Source: Prauserella halophila (lineage in GTDB: Bacteria > Actinomycetota > Actinomycetes > Mycobacteriales > Pseudonocardiaceae). From it: DNA of 64,000 nt. A program made the translations under genes and the position numbers. This document shows, in pieces, positions 39,813-50,399 of the stretch. The stretch lies in assembly GCF_024171895.1 (NCBI RefSeq), contig NZ_JAMTCQ010000009.1, positions 1,241,285 through 1,305,284 on the forward strand, read 5' to 3'. Below the pieces are notes generated by a model. That model searched no databases. It was given only the letters and a program-made list of their open reading frames with translations, and was not told the origin of the DNA. Within the stretch, counting starts at the first letter, position 1; the number at the start of each line of letters is the position of its first letter.

Positions 39813-41210
39813 GTGAAGTTGGCGGGAACACGTGTCCTCGTCGCGGGCGCCGGGGTGACCGGCCGGTCGGCGGCCGAGGCGCTGACCGAACTCGGCGCCG
39901 ACGTGACCGTGACGGACGGCGACGCCCAGCGGCTCGCCGAACTCGACGGTCTCGGCGCCGCACTGGAACCCGGGCTCGACGCCCCGCCCGAGGGCACCGA
40001 GCTGGTCGTGACGAGTCCCGGCTGGCGGCCGACCGCGCCACTGCTGGCGGCGGCGGCCGAGGCGGGCATCGAGGTGATCGGCGACGTCGAGCTGGCCTGG
40101 CGACTCGGGCAGCAGCGGGAGCGCCCGCCCACCTGGCTCGTCGTGACCGGCACCAACGGCAAGACCACGACCGTCGGCATGCTCGAGTCGGTACTGCGCG
40201 CGGCCGGCGTGGACGCCGTGGCCTGCGGTAACGTCGGCTTCGCCGTGCTCGACGCCGTTCGCGCGGGGCACGCCGTACTGGCCGTCGAGCTGTCCAGCTT
40301 CCAGCTGCACTGGTCGTCCACTCTCGCCCCTCGCGCGTCCGTGGTGCTCAACGTCGCCGAGGACCATCTCGACTGGCACGGTGGTCTCGAGGCCTACGCC
40401 GCCGCCAAGGGCAGCGTGCACGCGCGCTCGGCGACGGTCGTGCACAACGTGGCCGAGGCGTGGTCGCAGCGCCTCGCCGACGAGTACGCGCCCGACGGCG
40501 CGCGCCGGATCGGGTTCCGCCTCGACGCCCCGTGGCCCGGTGAACTCGGCATCGCCCGAGACCTGTTCGTCGACCGCGCCTATGTCGGCGATCCGGCGCA
40601 GGGTGCCGAGGAACTGGCCACGCTCGGCGACATCCGTCCGATGGGACCGCACAACGTCGCCAACGCCCTCGCCGCCGCCGCTCTCGCACGTGCCTGCGGC
40701 GTCCCGTCCGCCGCCGTCTCGGAAGGTCTGCGCACCTTCGCGCCCGGCGCCCACCGCGCCGTCGTCGCGGGTGAGGTCGACGGGGTGCGCTACGTCAACG
40801 ATTCGAAGGCCACCAACCCGCACGCCGCGACCGGCTCCCTGCTCGCACAGGACGGTGTCGTCTGGGTCGCGGGCGGCCAGCTCAAGGGCGCGTCCGTCGA
40901 CGACCTCGTCGAGGGCGTGGCGGCGCGACTACGCGGTGTGGTCCTGCTCGGGGTCGACGCGGACGTGATCGGCGCCGCTGTTGCGCGACACGCGCCCGAT
41001 GTTCCCGTCACACGTGTCGATCCGGGTGACCATGAGCCCATGACATCGGCGGTGAACGCGGCTCACGCGCTCGCGGAGGCGGGCGACACGGTGGTGCTGG
41101 CACCCGCGGCGGCGTCGCTGGACATGTTCCGCGACTACGCGGCGAGGGGTGAGGCGTTCACGGCGGCCGTCGACGTGCTGAGACGGGAACGCCTCGGTGA
41201 CGGCGGTTGA
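39813..41210 (+). CDS. murD: UDP-MurNAc-L-alanine-D-glutamate ligase MurD
   Basis: Adds D-Glu to UDP-MurNAc-L-Ala. N-terminal Rossmann AGAGVTGRSA (11-20), ATP loop GTNGKTT (113-119), and C-terminal NDSKATNPHA. 465 aa, GTG start 3 bp after mraY. The last 14 bp overlap ftsW. Confidence 0.95.
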   Translation: MKLAGTRVLVAGAGVTGRSAAEALTELGADVTVTDGDAQRLAELDGLGAALEPGLDAPPEGTELVVTSPGWRPTAPLLAAAAEAGIEVIGDVELAWRLGQQRERPPTWLVVTGTNGKTTTVGMLESVLRAAGVDAVACGNVGFAVLDAVRAGHAVLAVELSSFQLHWSSTLAPRASVVLNVAEDHLDWHGGLEAYAAAKGSVHARSATVVHNVAEAWSQRLADEYAPDGARRIGFRLDAPWPGELGIARDLFVDRAYVGDPAQGAEELATLGDIRPMGPHNVANALAAAALARACGVPSAAVSEGLRTFAPGAHRAVVAGEVDGVRYVNDSKATNPHAATGSLLAQDGVVWVAGGQLKGASVDDLVEGVAARLRGVVLLGVDADVIGAAVARHAPDVPVTRVDPGDHEPMTSAVNAAHALAEAGDTVVLAPAAASLDMFRDYAARGEAFTAAVDVLRRERLGDGG

Positions 41211-42780
41211 CGAGGGCCGATCCGGTTCCGCCGGCTCCGCCCGGCGGAGCGAGGGCGGCAACCGGACGAAACGCACCGAACGCGGACTGACGGCCGTCCG
41301 CACCGCGCTGACCGCGTGGCTGTCGCGCCCGTTGGCCGACTTCCACCTGATCCTCGCGGTGTGCGGGCTGCTCGTGGTGATCGGCACCGTGATGGTGCTG
41401 TCGGCGTCGTCGGTGTCGTCGTACGACCCGGGCAATGCGGGCAGCGTCTACGCCCTGTTCCAGCGGCACCTGGTGTTCGTGGCCATCGGCGCGGTCGTGT
41501 TCTGGCTCGGCGTGCGCATTCCGCTGCCGCGGATCCGCATGCTCTCGTCCGCCGCGATGGTCGTCGTGCTCGGCCTGCTGGCTCTCGTGCTCACCCCGTT
41601 GGGCACCGAGCGGAACGGTTCGCAGGGTTGGTTCGCGGTCGGGCCGCTGTCGCTGCAGCCCGTGGAGCTCGGCAAGGTCGTGCTCGCGCTGTGGGGCGCC
41701 CACATCCTGGTGACCAAATACCAGGTGCTGCACCAGTGGCGGCACCTGCTGGTGCCGGTGGTGCCCGCGGCGCTGCTGATGTGTGCACTGGTCATGGCCC
41801 AGCCGGACCTCGGCGGCACGGTGCCGCTCGGCATCGTGCTCATCGCGCTGCTGTGGTTCGCGGGCGCGCCGAAACGCCTGTTCGGCATCGTGCTGGCCTC
41901 GGGCATCGCGGCCGCGGTGACGCTGGCGCTGATCGCCGACTACCGGCTCGATCGCGTCATGACGTTCCTGAATCCCGACGCCGATCCGCTCGGCAAGGGG
42001 ATGCAGGCCAACCAGGCGCTGTACGCGCTCGCCGACGGCGGACTCCTCGGCAAGGGCCTCGGGCAGGGCCAGTCGAAATGGATGTACCTGCCGAACGTGC
42101 AGCACGACTTCATCTTCGCCCTGATCGGCGAAGAACTCGGCTTCGTCGGCTGTATCGGCGTGATCGGCCTGTTCGGCCTGCTGACCTTCGTCGGCCTGCG
42201 CATCGCGATGCGTAACCTGGACCCCTGGATCCGGATCGTCGCCGGGACGCTGACGGTGTCGATCGTGTCGCAGGCGGCCATCAACATCGGCTACGTCGTC
42301 GGATTGCTGCCCGTCACGGGCGTGACGCTGCCGATGATCTCCTACGGCGGCACGTCGCTGCTGGTGACGATGCTGCTGTTCGGCCTGCTCGCCAACTGCG
42401 CGCGGCACGAACCGGAGGCCGTCGCGGCGTTGCGAACCCAGGGGCCGGGTAAGTTCGGGCGCCTGATGCGGTTGCCGGCACCGGCGCCGTACCGGCCGCC
42501 CGCCACCCGGCGTGGCGGGGCCCGGGGCGGCGGCCGCGGCCAGAACGGCTCGCGTTCCTCGGATGCCAAGACCGGCAGGCCCGCAACCCGCGGGGCACGC
42601 TCGTCGACAGCGTCCGAACGGCGGAGCGCGGCGCCGGGGCGAAGTGCGGTGCCGGGGCGGAGCGCGGCGCCGGAGCACGGTCGCCGCGCCCGCGGCGAGC
42701 CGGGGCGTGACCGACCACGCAGCTCGAAACCGGATCGCTCAACGGGAACCAGCCGATCGACACGGAGAGGACGCAGGTGA
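41197..42780 (+). CDS. ftsW: Septal peptidoglycan glycosyltransferase FtsW (SEDS family)
   Basis: SEDS glycan polymerase of the divisome, acting with FtsI. Ten membrane helices between about residues 48 and 405. SEDS hallmarks are NGSQGW, QPVELGK, QPDLGG, and the C-terminal [12 protein letters not shown] basic disordered tail of about 110 residues rich in Arg, Gly and Ser, with RSAAPGR-type repeats, follows; such tails occur in actinobacterial FtsW. 527 aa from a GTG inside the end of murD. Confidence 0.94.
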   Translation: MTAVDEGRSGSAGSARRSEGGNRTKRTERGLTAVRTALTAWLSRPLADFHLILAVCGLLVVIGTVMVLSASSVSSYDPGNAGSVYALFQRHLVFVAIGAVVFWLGVRIPLPRIRMLSSAAMVVVLGLLALVLTPLGTERNGSQGWFAVGPLSLQPVELGKVVLALWGAHILVTKYQVLHQWRHLLVPVVPAALLMCALVMAQPDLGGTVPLGIVLIALLWFAGAPKRLFGIVLASGIAAAVTLALIADYRLDRVMTFLNPDADPLGKGMQANQALYALADGGLLGKGLGQGQSKWMYLPNVQHDFIFALIGEELGFVGCIGVIGLFGLLTFVGLRIAMRNLDPWIRIVAGTLTVSIVSQAAINIGYVVGLLPVTGVTLPMISYGGTSLLVTMLLFGLLANCARHEPEAVAALRTQGPGKFGRLMRLPAPAPYRPPATRRGGARGGGRGQNGSRSSDAKTGRPATRGARSSTASERRSAAPGRSAVPGRSAAPEHGRRARGEPGRDRPRSSKPDRSTGTSRSTRRGRR

Positions 42781-43916
42781 GCCAGCCCGACACCGGTGCG
42801 GAGCAGACGACGCCGGCACGCACCGCACCGACGGTCGTCGTCGCAGGGGGCGGCACGGCCGGCCATATCGAACCCGCGCTCGCGCTGGCCGACGCGGTGA
42901 CGCGGCTCCGGCCGGATGCGCGAGTGGTCGCGCTGGGCACCGAGCGCGGCCTGGAGACCACGCTGGTACCGGACCGCGGGTACCCGCTCGAGCTGATCCC
43001 GCCGGTGCCGATGCCCCGCAAACCCACGCCCGAGCTGCTGCGGCTCCCGTTGAAGGTGCGCGATTCCGTCAAGCGCACGCGCGAGGTGTTCGACCGTGTC
43101 GGCGCCGACGTCGTCGTCGGGTTCGGCGGCTACGTCGCGCTGCCCGCCTACCTGGCCGCACGCGGGCGGACCCCGATCGTCGTGCACGAGGCCAACAAAC
43201 ACCCGGGCCTGGCCAACAAGATCGGCGCCCGCCTCGCCGCGAAGGTCGCCGCCGCCGTGCCGGGAACACCGCTGCCGGGCGCCGAGGTCGTCGGCATCCC
43301 GCTGCGGCGCTCGATCACGTCACTGGACCGCGCCGCGCTGCGCGCCGAGGCCCGGGCCCACTTCGGACTCGACCCCGACGCCCCGACCGTGCTCGCCTTC
43401 GGCGGTTCGCAGGGCGCGAGGTCGATCAACGAGGCCGTGTCCGGGGCCGCCCGGACCTTCGCCGAGGCCGGTGTGGGGGTGCTCCACGCGCACGGTCCAA
43501 AGAACTCGGTCGCGGTGCGCGAGTTCCCCGGCGCTCCGCCGTACGTGCCGGTGCCGTACCTGGAACGGATGGACCTCGCCTACGCCGCGGCCGACCTGGT
43601 GCTGTGCCGGTCGGGGGCGATGACGGTCGCCGAGGTGTCGGCGGTCGGCCTGCCCGCGGTGTTCGTCCCGCTGCCGCACGGCAACGGTGAGCAGGCGCTC
43701 AACGCCGAACCCGCGGTGCAGGCCGGGGCCGGGCTGTTGGTCGAGGACGAGGCGCTGACCCCGGAATCGATCGCCGAGCAGGTGGTCCCGGTGGTGACCG
43801 ACGCCGAGCGGCTCGCGAAGATGAGTGCGGCCGCGGTCGGGCTGGGGCACGGCTCGGCCGACGAAACGCTGGCGCGGATGGTCTTGGAGGCCGGGGGACA
43901 TGGCGATGGCAGTTGA
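42777..43916 (+). CDS. murG: UDP-GlcNAc-undecaprenyl-PP-MurNAc-pentapeptide GlcNAc transferase MurG
   Basis: Transfers GlcNAc to lipid I to form lipid II at the inner face of the membrane. GT-B fold with [13 protein letters not shown] (24-36), the membrane-proximal [14 protein letters not shown], and donor-site [14 protein letters not shown] and [17 protein letters not shown]. 379 aa; GTGA overlap with ftsW. Confidence 0.95.
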   Translation: MSQPDTGAEQTTPARTAPTVVVAGGGTAGHIEPALALADAVTRLRPDARVVALGTERGLETTLVPDRGYPLELIPPVPMPRKPTPELLRLPLKVRDSVKRTREVFDRVGADVVVGFGGYVALPAYLAARGRTPIVVHEANKHPGLANKIGARLAAKVAAAVPGTPLPGAEVVGIPLRRSITSLDRAALRAEARAHFGLDPDAPTVLAFGGSQGARSINEAVSGAARTFAEAGVGVLHAHGPKNSVAVREFPGAPPYVPVPYLERMDLAYAAADLVLCRSGAMTVAEVSAVGLPAVFVPLPHGNGEQALNAEPAVQAGAGLLVEDEALTPESIAEQVVPVVTDAERLAKMSAAAVGLGHGSADETLARMVLEAGGHGDGS

Positions 43917-45354
43917 CACACCCGAGGAGCCCGGCATGAACGCCGTCGTGGCGCGTCCGCCCGAGGTGCTGCAGCGGGCGCACCTCATCGGGATCGGCGG
44001 CGCAGGTATGAGCGGTATCGCGCGCATCCTGCTGGCGCGCGGTGCGCAGGTGTCCGGTTCCGACGCGAAGGAGTCGCGGGCCTTCCTGACGCTGCGGGCC
44101 CAGGGCGGGCACATCGCCGTCGGGCAGGCCGCGGAGAACCTCGTCCTCGCGGGTGCAGAACCGACCGCGGTGGTCGTGTCGACGGCGATCCGCGACGACA
44201 ACCCCGAACTGGTGGCCGCGCGCGCACGCGGCATTCCGGTGCTGCATCGCGCCGAGGCCCTCGCCGCGCTGATGGAGGGTCACCGTGTCGCGTGCATCGC
44301 GGGCACCCACGGCAAGACGTCGACGACGTCGATGCTGACGGTCGCACTGCAGCACTGCAGGCTCGACCCGTCGTTCGCGATCGGCGGCGATCTCAACGAG
44401 TCCGGTGCGAACGCACACCACGGCGAAGGTGGTGTGTTCGTCGCGGAGGCCGACGAGAGCGACGGTTCGTTCCTGAGCTACACGCCGGACGTGGCGGTCG
44501 TGACGAATGTCGAACCCGACCACCTCGACCACCACGGCACCGTCGACGCCTACATGGCCGTGTTCACCGAATTCCTCGGGCGGATCGCGCCGGGGGGCGC
44601 GCTCGTGGTGTGCGCCGACGACGCGGCCGCGGCCGAGCTGGCGTGCCGCGCCGAGGCGGCCGGGGTGCGCGTGCTGCGGTACGGCCGGTCGGCGACCGGT
44701 GAGCACGACGCGCAGGTCGTGGCCTACGAGCCGGCCGAAGAAGGCGGCACGGTGCGGCTCGCGCTCGGCGGTGAGGAGCTCGAGGTGCGGGTGACCGTGC
44801 CGGGCGAGCACATGGCGTTCAACGCCGTCGCCGCACTGCTGACGGGTCTGGAGCTGGGCGCGCCGGTCGACGGGATGCTCGCCGGCCTCGCGGTGTTCGG
44901 CGGTGTGCGCAGGCGGTTCGAGTTCAAGGGCCGTGCCGCCGACGTGCGCGTCTACGACGACTACGCCCATCACCCCACCGAAGTCGACGCGCAGCTGCGT
45001 GCGGTGCGGCACGCCGCGGGCACCGGCCGGGTCGTCGTCGTGTTCCAGCCACACCTCTATTCCCGCACCGAGGCGTTCGCGAGCGAGTTCGCCGAGGCGC
45101 TGGACCTGGCCGATGAGGTGATCCTGCTCGACGTCTACGGCGCGCGGGAGGAGCCGAAACCGGGGGTGAACGGGGAGCTCATCGCGGAGCGGATCAGCGG
45201 TGCGACCGTGCACTACGAACCCGCGTTCGACCGCGCCACCGCGCTCGCGGCCGATCTCGTCGAGCCGGGTGATCTGCTCGTGACCATGGGTGCAGGCGAC
45301 GTGACACAGCTCGGCCCGGAGATCCTCGCCGAGTTGGATCGGCGCCGGGCCTGA
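43900..45354 (+). CDS. murC: UDP-MurNAc-L-alanine ligase MurC
   Basis: First Mur ligase; adds L-Ala to UDP-MurNAc. [14 protein letters not shown] (30-43) binds the UDP moiety, the ATP loop GTHGKTST is at 135-142, and the C-terminal domain has [11 protein letters not shown] chose the ATG at 43900 with GGAGG upstream; ATGs at 43906 and 43936 are alternatives, the last giving a more typical short N-terminus. It overlaps murG by 17 bp. Confidence 0.94.
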   Translation: MAMAVDTPEEPGMNAVVARPPEVLQRAHLIGIGGAGMSGIARILLARGAQVSGSDAKESRAFLTLRAQGGHIAVGQAAENLVLAGAEPTAVVVSTAIRDDNPELVAARARGIPVLHRAEALAALMEGHRVACIAGTHGKTSTTSMLTVALQHCRLDPSFAIGGDLNESGANAHHGEGGVFVAEADESDGSFLSYTPDVAVVTNVEPDHLDHHGTVDAYMAVFTEFLGRIAPGGALVVCADDAAAAELACRAEAAGVRVLRYGRSATGEHDAQVVAYEPAEEGGTVRLALGGEELEVRVTVPGEHMAFNAVAALLTGLELGAPVDGMLAGLAVFGGVRRRFEFKGRAADVRVYDDYAHHPTEVDAQLRAVRHAAGTGRVVVVFQPHLYSRTEAFASEFAEALDLADEVILLDVYGAREEPKPGVNGELIAERISGATVHYEPAFDRATALAADLVEPGDLLVTMGAGDVTQLGPEILAELDRRRA

Positions 45355-45374
45355 CGCGGCGAACGGACACGGAC

Positions 45375-46196
45375 ATGACCGGCACGAGACGGCAAGCGCA
45401 GCGCCGGGGTGACGACGGCCCGGCGAAGCCGGATCGCGGAGCGGCGCGGCGCGGCAGGCCCGCGCCGGGGCGACAGGGCCGGAGAACGGAACGTCGGGCG
45501 GGGCCCGCGGGCGCCGGCATCGTGTCGCGCGCCCGCGCCCTGCGGCGACGGTGGATCGCGGTGCTGAGCGTGCTCACGGTGGTCGGACTGGTGTACGTGC
45601 TGCTGTTCACGTCGTTGCTGGGGGTGCGGTCGGTGGAGGTGACCGGAAATCGTGACGTCGAGGCCGGCCGGGTGCGGCAGGTGGCCGAGGTTCCCGACCA
45701 GCGCGCGATGCTCCGGGTGGACACCGACGCGATCGCCGGACGGGTCGCCGAGATCCCCGGTGTCGCGACGGTCGACGTCTCGCGGTCGTGGCCGTCGACG
45801 ATCGAGATCGCCGTCACCGAACGCACGCCCGCCGGCGTGTACGACACCGGTTCGACGCTGTACCTCGTCGACTCCGGCGGCGTGGTGTACAAGGAGATTT
45901 CCGAGCGGCCGCAAGGACTTCCGGAGTTCAAGCTGTCCGAAGTGGGCGCCGACAACGCCGAGACGCGCGCGGTGATCTCGGTGCGGAAGGCGTTGCCGGA
46001 ACAGCTGCGGGGCAAGGTCACGCAGTGGCGGGCGGAGTCGCCGGGCAGCGTCGAGTTCACGCTCCGCAGCGGAAAGACGGTGCGGTGGGGCGATGCCTCC
46101 GACAGTGACAGCAAGACGAAAGCCCTCGGCGCGGTGATGACCCGGCCGGGGAAGGTGTACGACGTGTCGAGCCCCGAACTGCCGACCGTGTCGTGA
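45375..46196 (+). CDS. ftsQ: Cell division protein FtsQ
   Basis: Bitopic divisome scaffold. A basic cytoplasmic N-terminus of about 58 residues rich in Arg and Gly, one membrane helix (about 60-82), a POTRA domain starting VRSVEVTGN (84-92), and a FtsQ/DivIB beta domain. 273 aa. It is the last gene before a 288-bp gap that carries the ftsZ promoter. Confidence 0.93.
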   Translation: MTGTRRQAQRRGDDGPAKPDRGAARRGRPAPGRQGRRTERRAGPAGAGIVSRARALRRRWIAVLSVLTVVGLVYVLLFTSLLGVRSVEVTGNRDVEAGRVRQVAEVPDQRAMLRVDTDAIAGRVAEIPGVATVDVSRSWPSTIEIAVTERTPAGVYDTGSTLYLVDSGGVVYKEISERPQGLPEFKLSEVGADNAETRAVISVRKALPEQLRGKVTQWRAESPGSVEFTLRSGKTVRWGDASDSDSKTKALGAVMTRPGKVYDVSSPELPTVS

Positions 46197-46378
46197 CCGG
46201 GTGGCTGCACTGCGTGGCGGCCGTTTTCCGTTGTGCGGCAACGCGGTCCGGGTGGTTCGGGCTCCGGGCGTGCGGTGGCGGAGATAACGCCGGAGGTGTG
46301 CAAACATCCGGCGACACGCGGCGTGGCGCCTGGATTCGGGCCCGCGCGATGCTTACCGTCCTACCGCAACGTTGGTAG

Positions 46379-46409
46379 TTGACATAAGTCTGAACCTCAA
46401 CTTGAGGTT
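46379..46409 (+). promoter_or_regulatory. ftsZ promoter -35 box and 8-bp inverted repeat
   Basis: TTGACA at 46379-46384 is a perfect -35. It is followed by AACCTCAA-C-TTGAGGTT (46393-46409), an inverted repeat with perfect 8-bp arms, and then a further TTGAGG. The palindrome covers the spacer and the expected -10 area, so a bound protein would block or remodel the promoter; MerR-type regulators use palindromes of this kind. The other 250 bp between ftsQ and ftsZ contain no gene I can support. Confidence 0.65.
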
Positions 46410-46484
46410 GAGGGTTTCCGCGAGTTCGAGGTCGACATCCAGCGCGAGCCAGGGACAAGCACCACGATCAGGAAGGCGAACCCG

Positions 46485-47903
46485 ATGACGCCCCCGCACA
46501 ATTACCTCGCGGTGATCAAGGTCGTCGGTATCGGCGGCGGCGGCGTGAACGCCGTGAACCGCATGATCGAGGTCGGCCTCAAAGGCGTCGAGTTCATCGC
46601 GGTGAACACCGACGCTCAGGCACTGCTGATGTCCGACGCGGACGTCAAGCTCGACATCGGCCGGGAACTCACCCGCGGGCTCGGTGCGGGTGCCGCACCG
46701 GACGTCGGCCAGCAGGCGGCCGAGGATCACCGCGACGAGATCGAAGAGGTCCTCAAGGGCGCCGACATGGTGTTCGTGACCGCGGGCGAAGGCGGCGGCA
46801 CCGGCACCGGCGGCGCCCCGGTCGTGGCGCAGATCGCCCGCAAGCTCGGTGCACTGACCATCGGTGTGGTCACGCGTCCGTTCTCGTTCGAGGGGAAACG
46901 GCGCGGCAAGCAGGCCGAGGACGGGATACAGGAGCTGCGCAACGAGTGCGACACGCTCATCGTCATCCCGAACGACCGGCTGCTGCAGCTCGGCGACATC
47001 GGTGTCTCGCTGATGGACGCCTTCCGCTCGGCCGACGAGGTGTTGCTGTCCGGTGTGCAGGGCATCACCGATCTGATCACCACGCCCGGTCTGATCAACC
47101 TCGACTTCGCGGACGTCAAGAGCGTCATGTCGGGGGCGGGAAGCGCACTCATGGGGATCGGCTCGGCGCGTGGCGAGGGTCGCGCCGTGCAGGCAGCGGA
47201 GAAGGCGATCAATTCTCCGTTGCTCGAGGCATCCATGGACGGCGCGTACGGTGCTCTGCTGTCGATCGCGGGCGGGTCCGATCTGGGTCTGTTCGAGATC
47301 AACGAGGCTGCGTCGCTGGTGCAGGAGTCGGCGCACCCCGAGGCGAACATCATCTTCGGAACGATCATCGACGACTCGCTCGGCGACGAGGTCCGGGTGA
47401 CGGTGATCGCTGCGGGCTTCGACGCGGGTACTCCGACACACAAGAAGCTGGACCCGGGCACGCTGACGGCGAACGGCACGGCCGCGACCGTCGAAGCGGG
47501 CGAGGGTGGCGGTGCGCCGGCCGAGTCCGGTATCTCCGGAGCACAGGCCAACCCGGCACAGCCGGCTGCAGGCGGGCCGGCCGAGCAGTCGCCGACCGCG
47601 TCGGCTCCGGGGGCGACCCCGGCCAACGGCGCGGCATCGGCGCACGCCAACGGTTCCGGCGCAGCTCCGCAATCGGGTGCACAGTCGACCGGTGCTCCGC
47701 AGCCGGGTGGTGGCCAGCCTGGGGCGAGCGACCAGCAGGCGCCCGCACCGCAGGGACCCGCGCAGCAGGCGGGAGCCCCGGCATCCGGCCAGGCTCAGCC
47801 CGGAGCGCCGCGCCCGCAGACGGGACTGCCGGGCGGTACGCAGCCGGTGACGGAGGATCCGGCCGACGACGAGGTCGACGTCCCACCGTTCATGCGCCGC
47901 TGA
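46485..47903 (+). CDS. ftsZ: Cell division GTPase FtsZ
   Basis: Tubulin-like GTPase that forms the Z-ring. [13 protein letters not shown] (16-28), the GTP signature GGGTGTGG (103-110), and the T7-type catalytic loop [11 protein letters not shown] are present. The C-terminal peptide [12 protein letters not shown] (461-472) is the docking tail for SepF and FtsW in actinobacteria. Between the folded core (to about 315) and the tail is an Ala/Gly/Gln/Pro-rich linker of about 145 residues, long for the family. AGGAAGG lies upstream of the ATG. A strong hairpin follows the gene. Confidence 0.97.
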   Translation: MTPPHNYLAVIKVVGIGGGGVNAVNRMIEVGLKGVEFIAVNTDAQALLMSDADVKLDIGRELTRGLGAGAAPDVGQQAAEDHRDEIEEVLKGADMVFVTAGEGGGTGTGGAPVVAQIARKLGALTIGVVTRPFSFEGKRRGKQAEDGIQELRNECDTLIVIPNDRLLQLGDIGVSLMDAFRSADEVLLSGVQGITDLITTPGLINLDFADVKSVMSGAGSALMGIGSARGEGRAVQAAEKAINSPLLEASMDGAYGALLSIAGGSDLGLFEINEAASLVQESAHPEANIIFGTIIDDSLGDEVRVTVIAAGFDAGTPTHKKLDPGTLTANGTAATVEAGEGGGAPAESGISGAQANPAQPAAGGPAEQSPTASAPGATPANGAASAHANGSGAAPQSGAQSTGAPQPGGGQPGASDQQAPAPQGPAQQAGAPASGQAQPGAPRPQTGLPGGTQPVTEDPADDEVDVPPFMRR

Positions 47904-47928
47904 GGCACGTTTCGCAGCATTTCGCGTT

Positions 47929-47968
47929 CGAGGGTCACCGCTCCCGCGGCAGGGGGCGGTGACCCTCG
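47929..47968 (+). terminator. Hairpin terminator after ftsZ
   Basis: Perfect 13-bp arms CGAGGGTCACCGC and GCGGTGACCCTCG separated by 14 nt, starting 25 bp after the ftsZ stop. No U-tract follows, which is common for actinobacterial terminators. Confidence 0.75.
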
Positions 47969-47986
47969 GCGTATGTCGGGGTTCCG

Positions 47987-47992
47987 TAAGCT
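47987..47992 (+). promoter_or_regulatory. Candidate -10 element upstream of pgeF
   Basis: TAAGCT follows the ftsZ terminator. Five nt later a GTG at 47998 opens a 13-codon frame ending at 48039, just before the pgeF ribosome site, so a leaderless small peptide in front of pgeF is possible but unproven. Confidence 0.4.
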
Positions 47993-48051
47993 CTCCGGTG
48001 CCGGCGGTCCTGCAGGGGCCGTCGGCCGAGCCCGAGTGAAAGGACGAATCG

Positions 48052-48756
48052 GTGCGCATCAGGCGCGTGATCACGACGAGGGCGGGCGGTTACTCGAAAC
48101 CCCCGTACGACTCGTTCAACCTCGGCCTGCAGGTCGGAGACGATCCCGACGCGGTGCGTGCCAACCGCACGCGGCTGGCCACCGAACTGGGCCTGGCCGA
48201 GGGCGACCTCGCGTGGATGGAACAGGTCCACGGGCGCACGGCGACGATCGTGGACGGCACCGAGACCGAACCCGCCGAAGCCACGGATGCACTGGTGACC
48301 GCCACGCCCGGGGTGGTGCCGGTCGTGCTCGTCGCGGACTGCGTCCCGGTGCTGCTTGGCGATTCCGAGGCAGGTGTCGTGGCCGCCGTGCACGCGGGAC
48401 GGGTCGGGGCCAGGGTGGGTGTCGTGCCTGCCGCGCTGGCCGCGATGCGCTCGGTCGGTGCCGAACCGGGGCGGATCGAGGCGCTGCTGGGCCCTGCGGT
48501 GTGCGGTTCCTGTTACGAGGTGCCTGCCGACATGGCCGCCGACGTCGAGGCGCACCTGCCGGGTAGCCGATGCCGGAGCAGGAAGGGCACGGCGGCGCTC
48601 GACCTGCACGCCGGTCTGTGGCGACAGTTGGCCGACGCCGGCGTCGGCAGGATCGGCGTCGATCCGCGCTGCACCGTGGAGGACGACACGCTGTTCAGCC
48701 ACCGCAGGGACCGCCCTTCGGGCCGGATCGCGGCGCTGACGTGGATCGAGGAGTGA
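48052..48756 (+). CDS. pgeF: Peptidoglycan editing factor PgeF (YfiH/YlmD family)
   Basis: Multicopper-oxidase-like fold (old name polyphenol oxidase/laccase domain). E. coli YfiH keeps L-Ser out of the peptidoglycan stem and homologues also have purine nucleosidase-type activities. Metal-site residues are visible: MEQVHG with His60, VADCVPVLL with Cys97, and VHAGRVGA with His114. 234 aa, GTG start with an AAAGGA box. It sits between ftsZ and yggS, its usual place in Gram-positive dcw clusters. Confidence 0.9.
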   Translation: MRIRRVITTRAGGYSKPPYDSFNLGLQVGDDPDAVRANRTRLATELGLAEGDLAWMEQVHGRTATIVDGTETEPAEATDALVTATPGVVPVVLVADCVPVLLGDSEAGVVAAVHAGRVGARVGVVPAALAAMRSVGAEPGRIEALLGPAVCGSCYEVPADMAADVEAHLPGSRCRSRKGTAALDLHAGLWRQLADAGVGRIGVDPRCTVEDDTLFSHRRDRPSGRIAALTWIEE

Positions 48757-48758
48757 GC

Positions 48759-49523
48759 GTGACCGCAGAGGGGCCCCGGAATCCGGAGCAGCGGCGCGCG
48801 GAGCTGGCGTCGTCGCTCGAGGCCGTCCGCGGCCGGATCGACGCGGCGTGTGCCGCGGCGGGCCGAAAGCCGGACGAGGTCCGGTTGCTCGCCGTGACGA
48901 AGACCTTCCCCGCCGCCGATGCCGCATTGCTGGTCGACCTCGGTCTGACGGACCTGGCCGAGAATCGGGACCAGGAGGCGGCTCCGAAGGCGGCCGAGGT
49001 CGCGCGGCTGCGGCCCGGCGCCGCCGTGCGCTGGCACATGGTCGGGCGACTGCAGCGCAACAAGGCCAAGTCGGTCGCAGGCTGGGCGAGCGAGGTGCAG
49101 TCGGTCGATTCGTCACGCCTCGCCGAGGCGCTCGCCAAGGCGGTACGCACCGAGCAGGAGGCCGGCCGACGATCCGGGCCGCTCGAGGTCCTGCTGCAGG
49201 CGAGCCTCGACACCTCCGAGGACGCGCAGCGGCGCGGTGGGTGCCCGCTCGGCGATCTGCCGCAGCTGGCCGATGTCGTTGCTCGTTCGAGTGAGGCGCT
49301 GCGATTGCGGGGAGTCATGGCGGTCGCTCCACTGGCCGCGGATCCGGAGCCGGCGTTCGCCCGACTCGCCGAGGCACACGCGAGGGTGAGACGTGATCAT
49401 CCCGACGCCGTGGAGCTTTCGGCAGGGATGAGCGGGGATGTGGAGGCCGCGGTGGCGCACGGCTCGACTTGTGTGCGTGTCGGAACCGCATTGCTCGGCG
49501 GCCGCGGTCTAGCCTCGCCATAG
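48759..49523 (+). CDS. yggS: PLP homeostasis protein YggS/YlmE
   Basis: Fold-type III pyridoxal-phosphate protein without known enzymatic activity, involved in PLP and amino acid balance. The PLP lysine is in LLAVTKTFPA, the HMVGRLQRNKAK motif follows (family consensus H.IG.LQ.NK), and SAGMSGDVEAAVAHGSTCVRVGTALLG forms the phosphate-binding end. GTG at 48759 has GAGGAG 5 nt upstream; GTG at 48753 overlaps the pgeF stop and is an alternative. 254 aa. The usual LSMGMSxD reads LSAGMSGD. Confidence 0.92.
   Translation: MTAEGPRNPEQRRAELASSLEAVRGRIDAACAAAGRKPDEVRLLAVTKTFPAADAALLVDLGLTDLAENRDQEAAPKAAEVARLRPGAAVRWHMVGRLQRNKAKSVAGWASEVQSVDSSRLAEALAKAVRTEQEAGRRSGPLEVLLQASLDTSEDAQRRGGCPLGDLPQLADVVARSSEALRLRGVMAVAPLAADPEPAFARLAEAHARVRRDHPDAVELSAGMSGDVEAAVAHGSTCVRVGTALLGGRGLASP
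49510..49515 (+). promoter_or_regulatory. Candidate -10 element for sepF
   Basis: TAGCCT overlaps the end of yggS and would start a transcript about 49522, with a leader of roughly 80 nt before sepF. Confidence 0.45.
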
Positions 49524-49600
49524 AGAGGTTCACCCACAGTGGCGTTCGTCGGTGACTCAGCGTCAAGGGTGGGGCGTGGCCGTACGGGCGAGGGAGAGGC

Positions 49601-50260
49601 ATGAGCACGCTGCACAAGCTGAAGGCCTACTTCGGAATGGTCCCTGCCGAGGACGAGTACGACTACGACTACCGGCGCGGCTATGCCGACGACCCGGACG
49701 CGTACGAGGCCTACGAGGCCTACGACTCCTACGACGCGTACGACCGCGGCAGGAGCGACTACCGGGAGGCGGATTACGACGAGCCGCCGCGCCGGGGGCG
49801 CTCGCGGTACCACGTCATGGACGAGTTCGAGGAGCCCGAGCCTGCCCGTTCGCGGCGTTCGGCCCCGGAGCCGTCGCCGGTGCACGGCTCACTCGCCGTC
49901 GATCGTCAGCCCGAGCCCGTCACCCGCTTGCGCCCGGCGCCGGAGCCGCCCGCGCGCACGCCTGCGGCGAACCGGGACCCGCTGAGCCGGATCCGCACCC
50001 TGCACCCGACGAGCTACACCGAGGCCCGTGAGATCGGTGAGGCCTATCGGGACGGCACGCCGGTGATCATCAACCTGACAGAAATGGACAATGCGGACGC
50101 CAAGCGCGTCGTCGACTTCGCCGCGGGGCTCGCGTTCGCTCTCCGCGGCTCGATGGACCGCGTCACCAACAAGGTGTTCTTGCTCTCACCCCCGGACGCC
50201 GACGTCTCCGCGGAGGACCGCAGGCGTATCGCCGAGGGCGGCTTGTTCCTGCGCCGCTGA
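49601..50260 (+). CDS. sepF: Cell division protein SepF
   Basis: Membrane anchor for FtsZ in actinobacteria. The N-terminal amphipathic helix MSTLHKLKAYFGM binds the membrane. A linker (about 15-125) is full of Tyr/Asp/Ala repeats (YEAYEAYDSYDAYDRG) and then Arg/Pro/Glu. The C-terminal SepF domain (about 128-219; TPVIINLTEMDNADAKRVVDFAAGLAFAL) dimerises and binds the FtsZ tail. AGAGGC-type ribosome site. 219 aa. Confidence 0.94.
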   Translation: MSTLHKLKAYFGMVPAEDEYDYDYRRGYADDPDAYEAYEAYDSYDAYDRGRSDYREADYDEPPRRGRSRYHVMDEFEEPEPARSRRSAPEPSPVHGSLAVDRQPEPVTRLRPAPEPPARTPAANRDPLSRIRTLHPTSYTEAREIGEAYRDGTPVIINLTEMDNADAKRVVDFAAGLAFALRGSMDRVTNKVFLLSPPDADVSAEDRRRIAEGGLFLRR

Positions 50261-50387
50261 TCCGTGCCGTTGCCGATCCGTGCTGTTGCCGATCCCTGCC
50301 ACCGATCACCGGGCAACCACCCGGCGCCGGTGACGAGCCGCTGGGCGCGGAGGCGGGCCGGTGGCCCACAGTCGCGCCGGTTGTGGC

Positions 50388-50393
50388 TAGAGT
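50388..50393 (+). promoter_or_regulatory. -10 element of a leaderless yggT promoter
   Basis: TAGAGT ends 6 nt before the GTG at 50400. The 139 bp after sepF otherwise hold about 2.6 copies of a 16-bp GATCCGTGCCGTTGCC repeat (50259-50300) and no gene. Confidence 0.6.
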
Positions 50394-50399
50394 GGCGGC

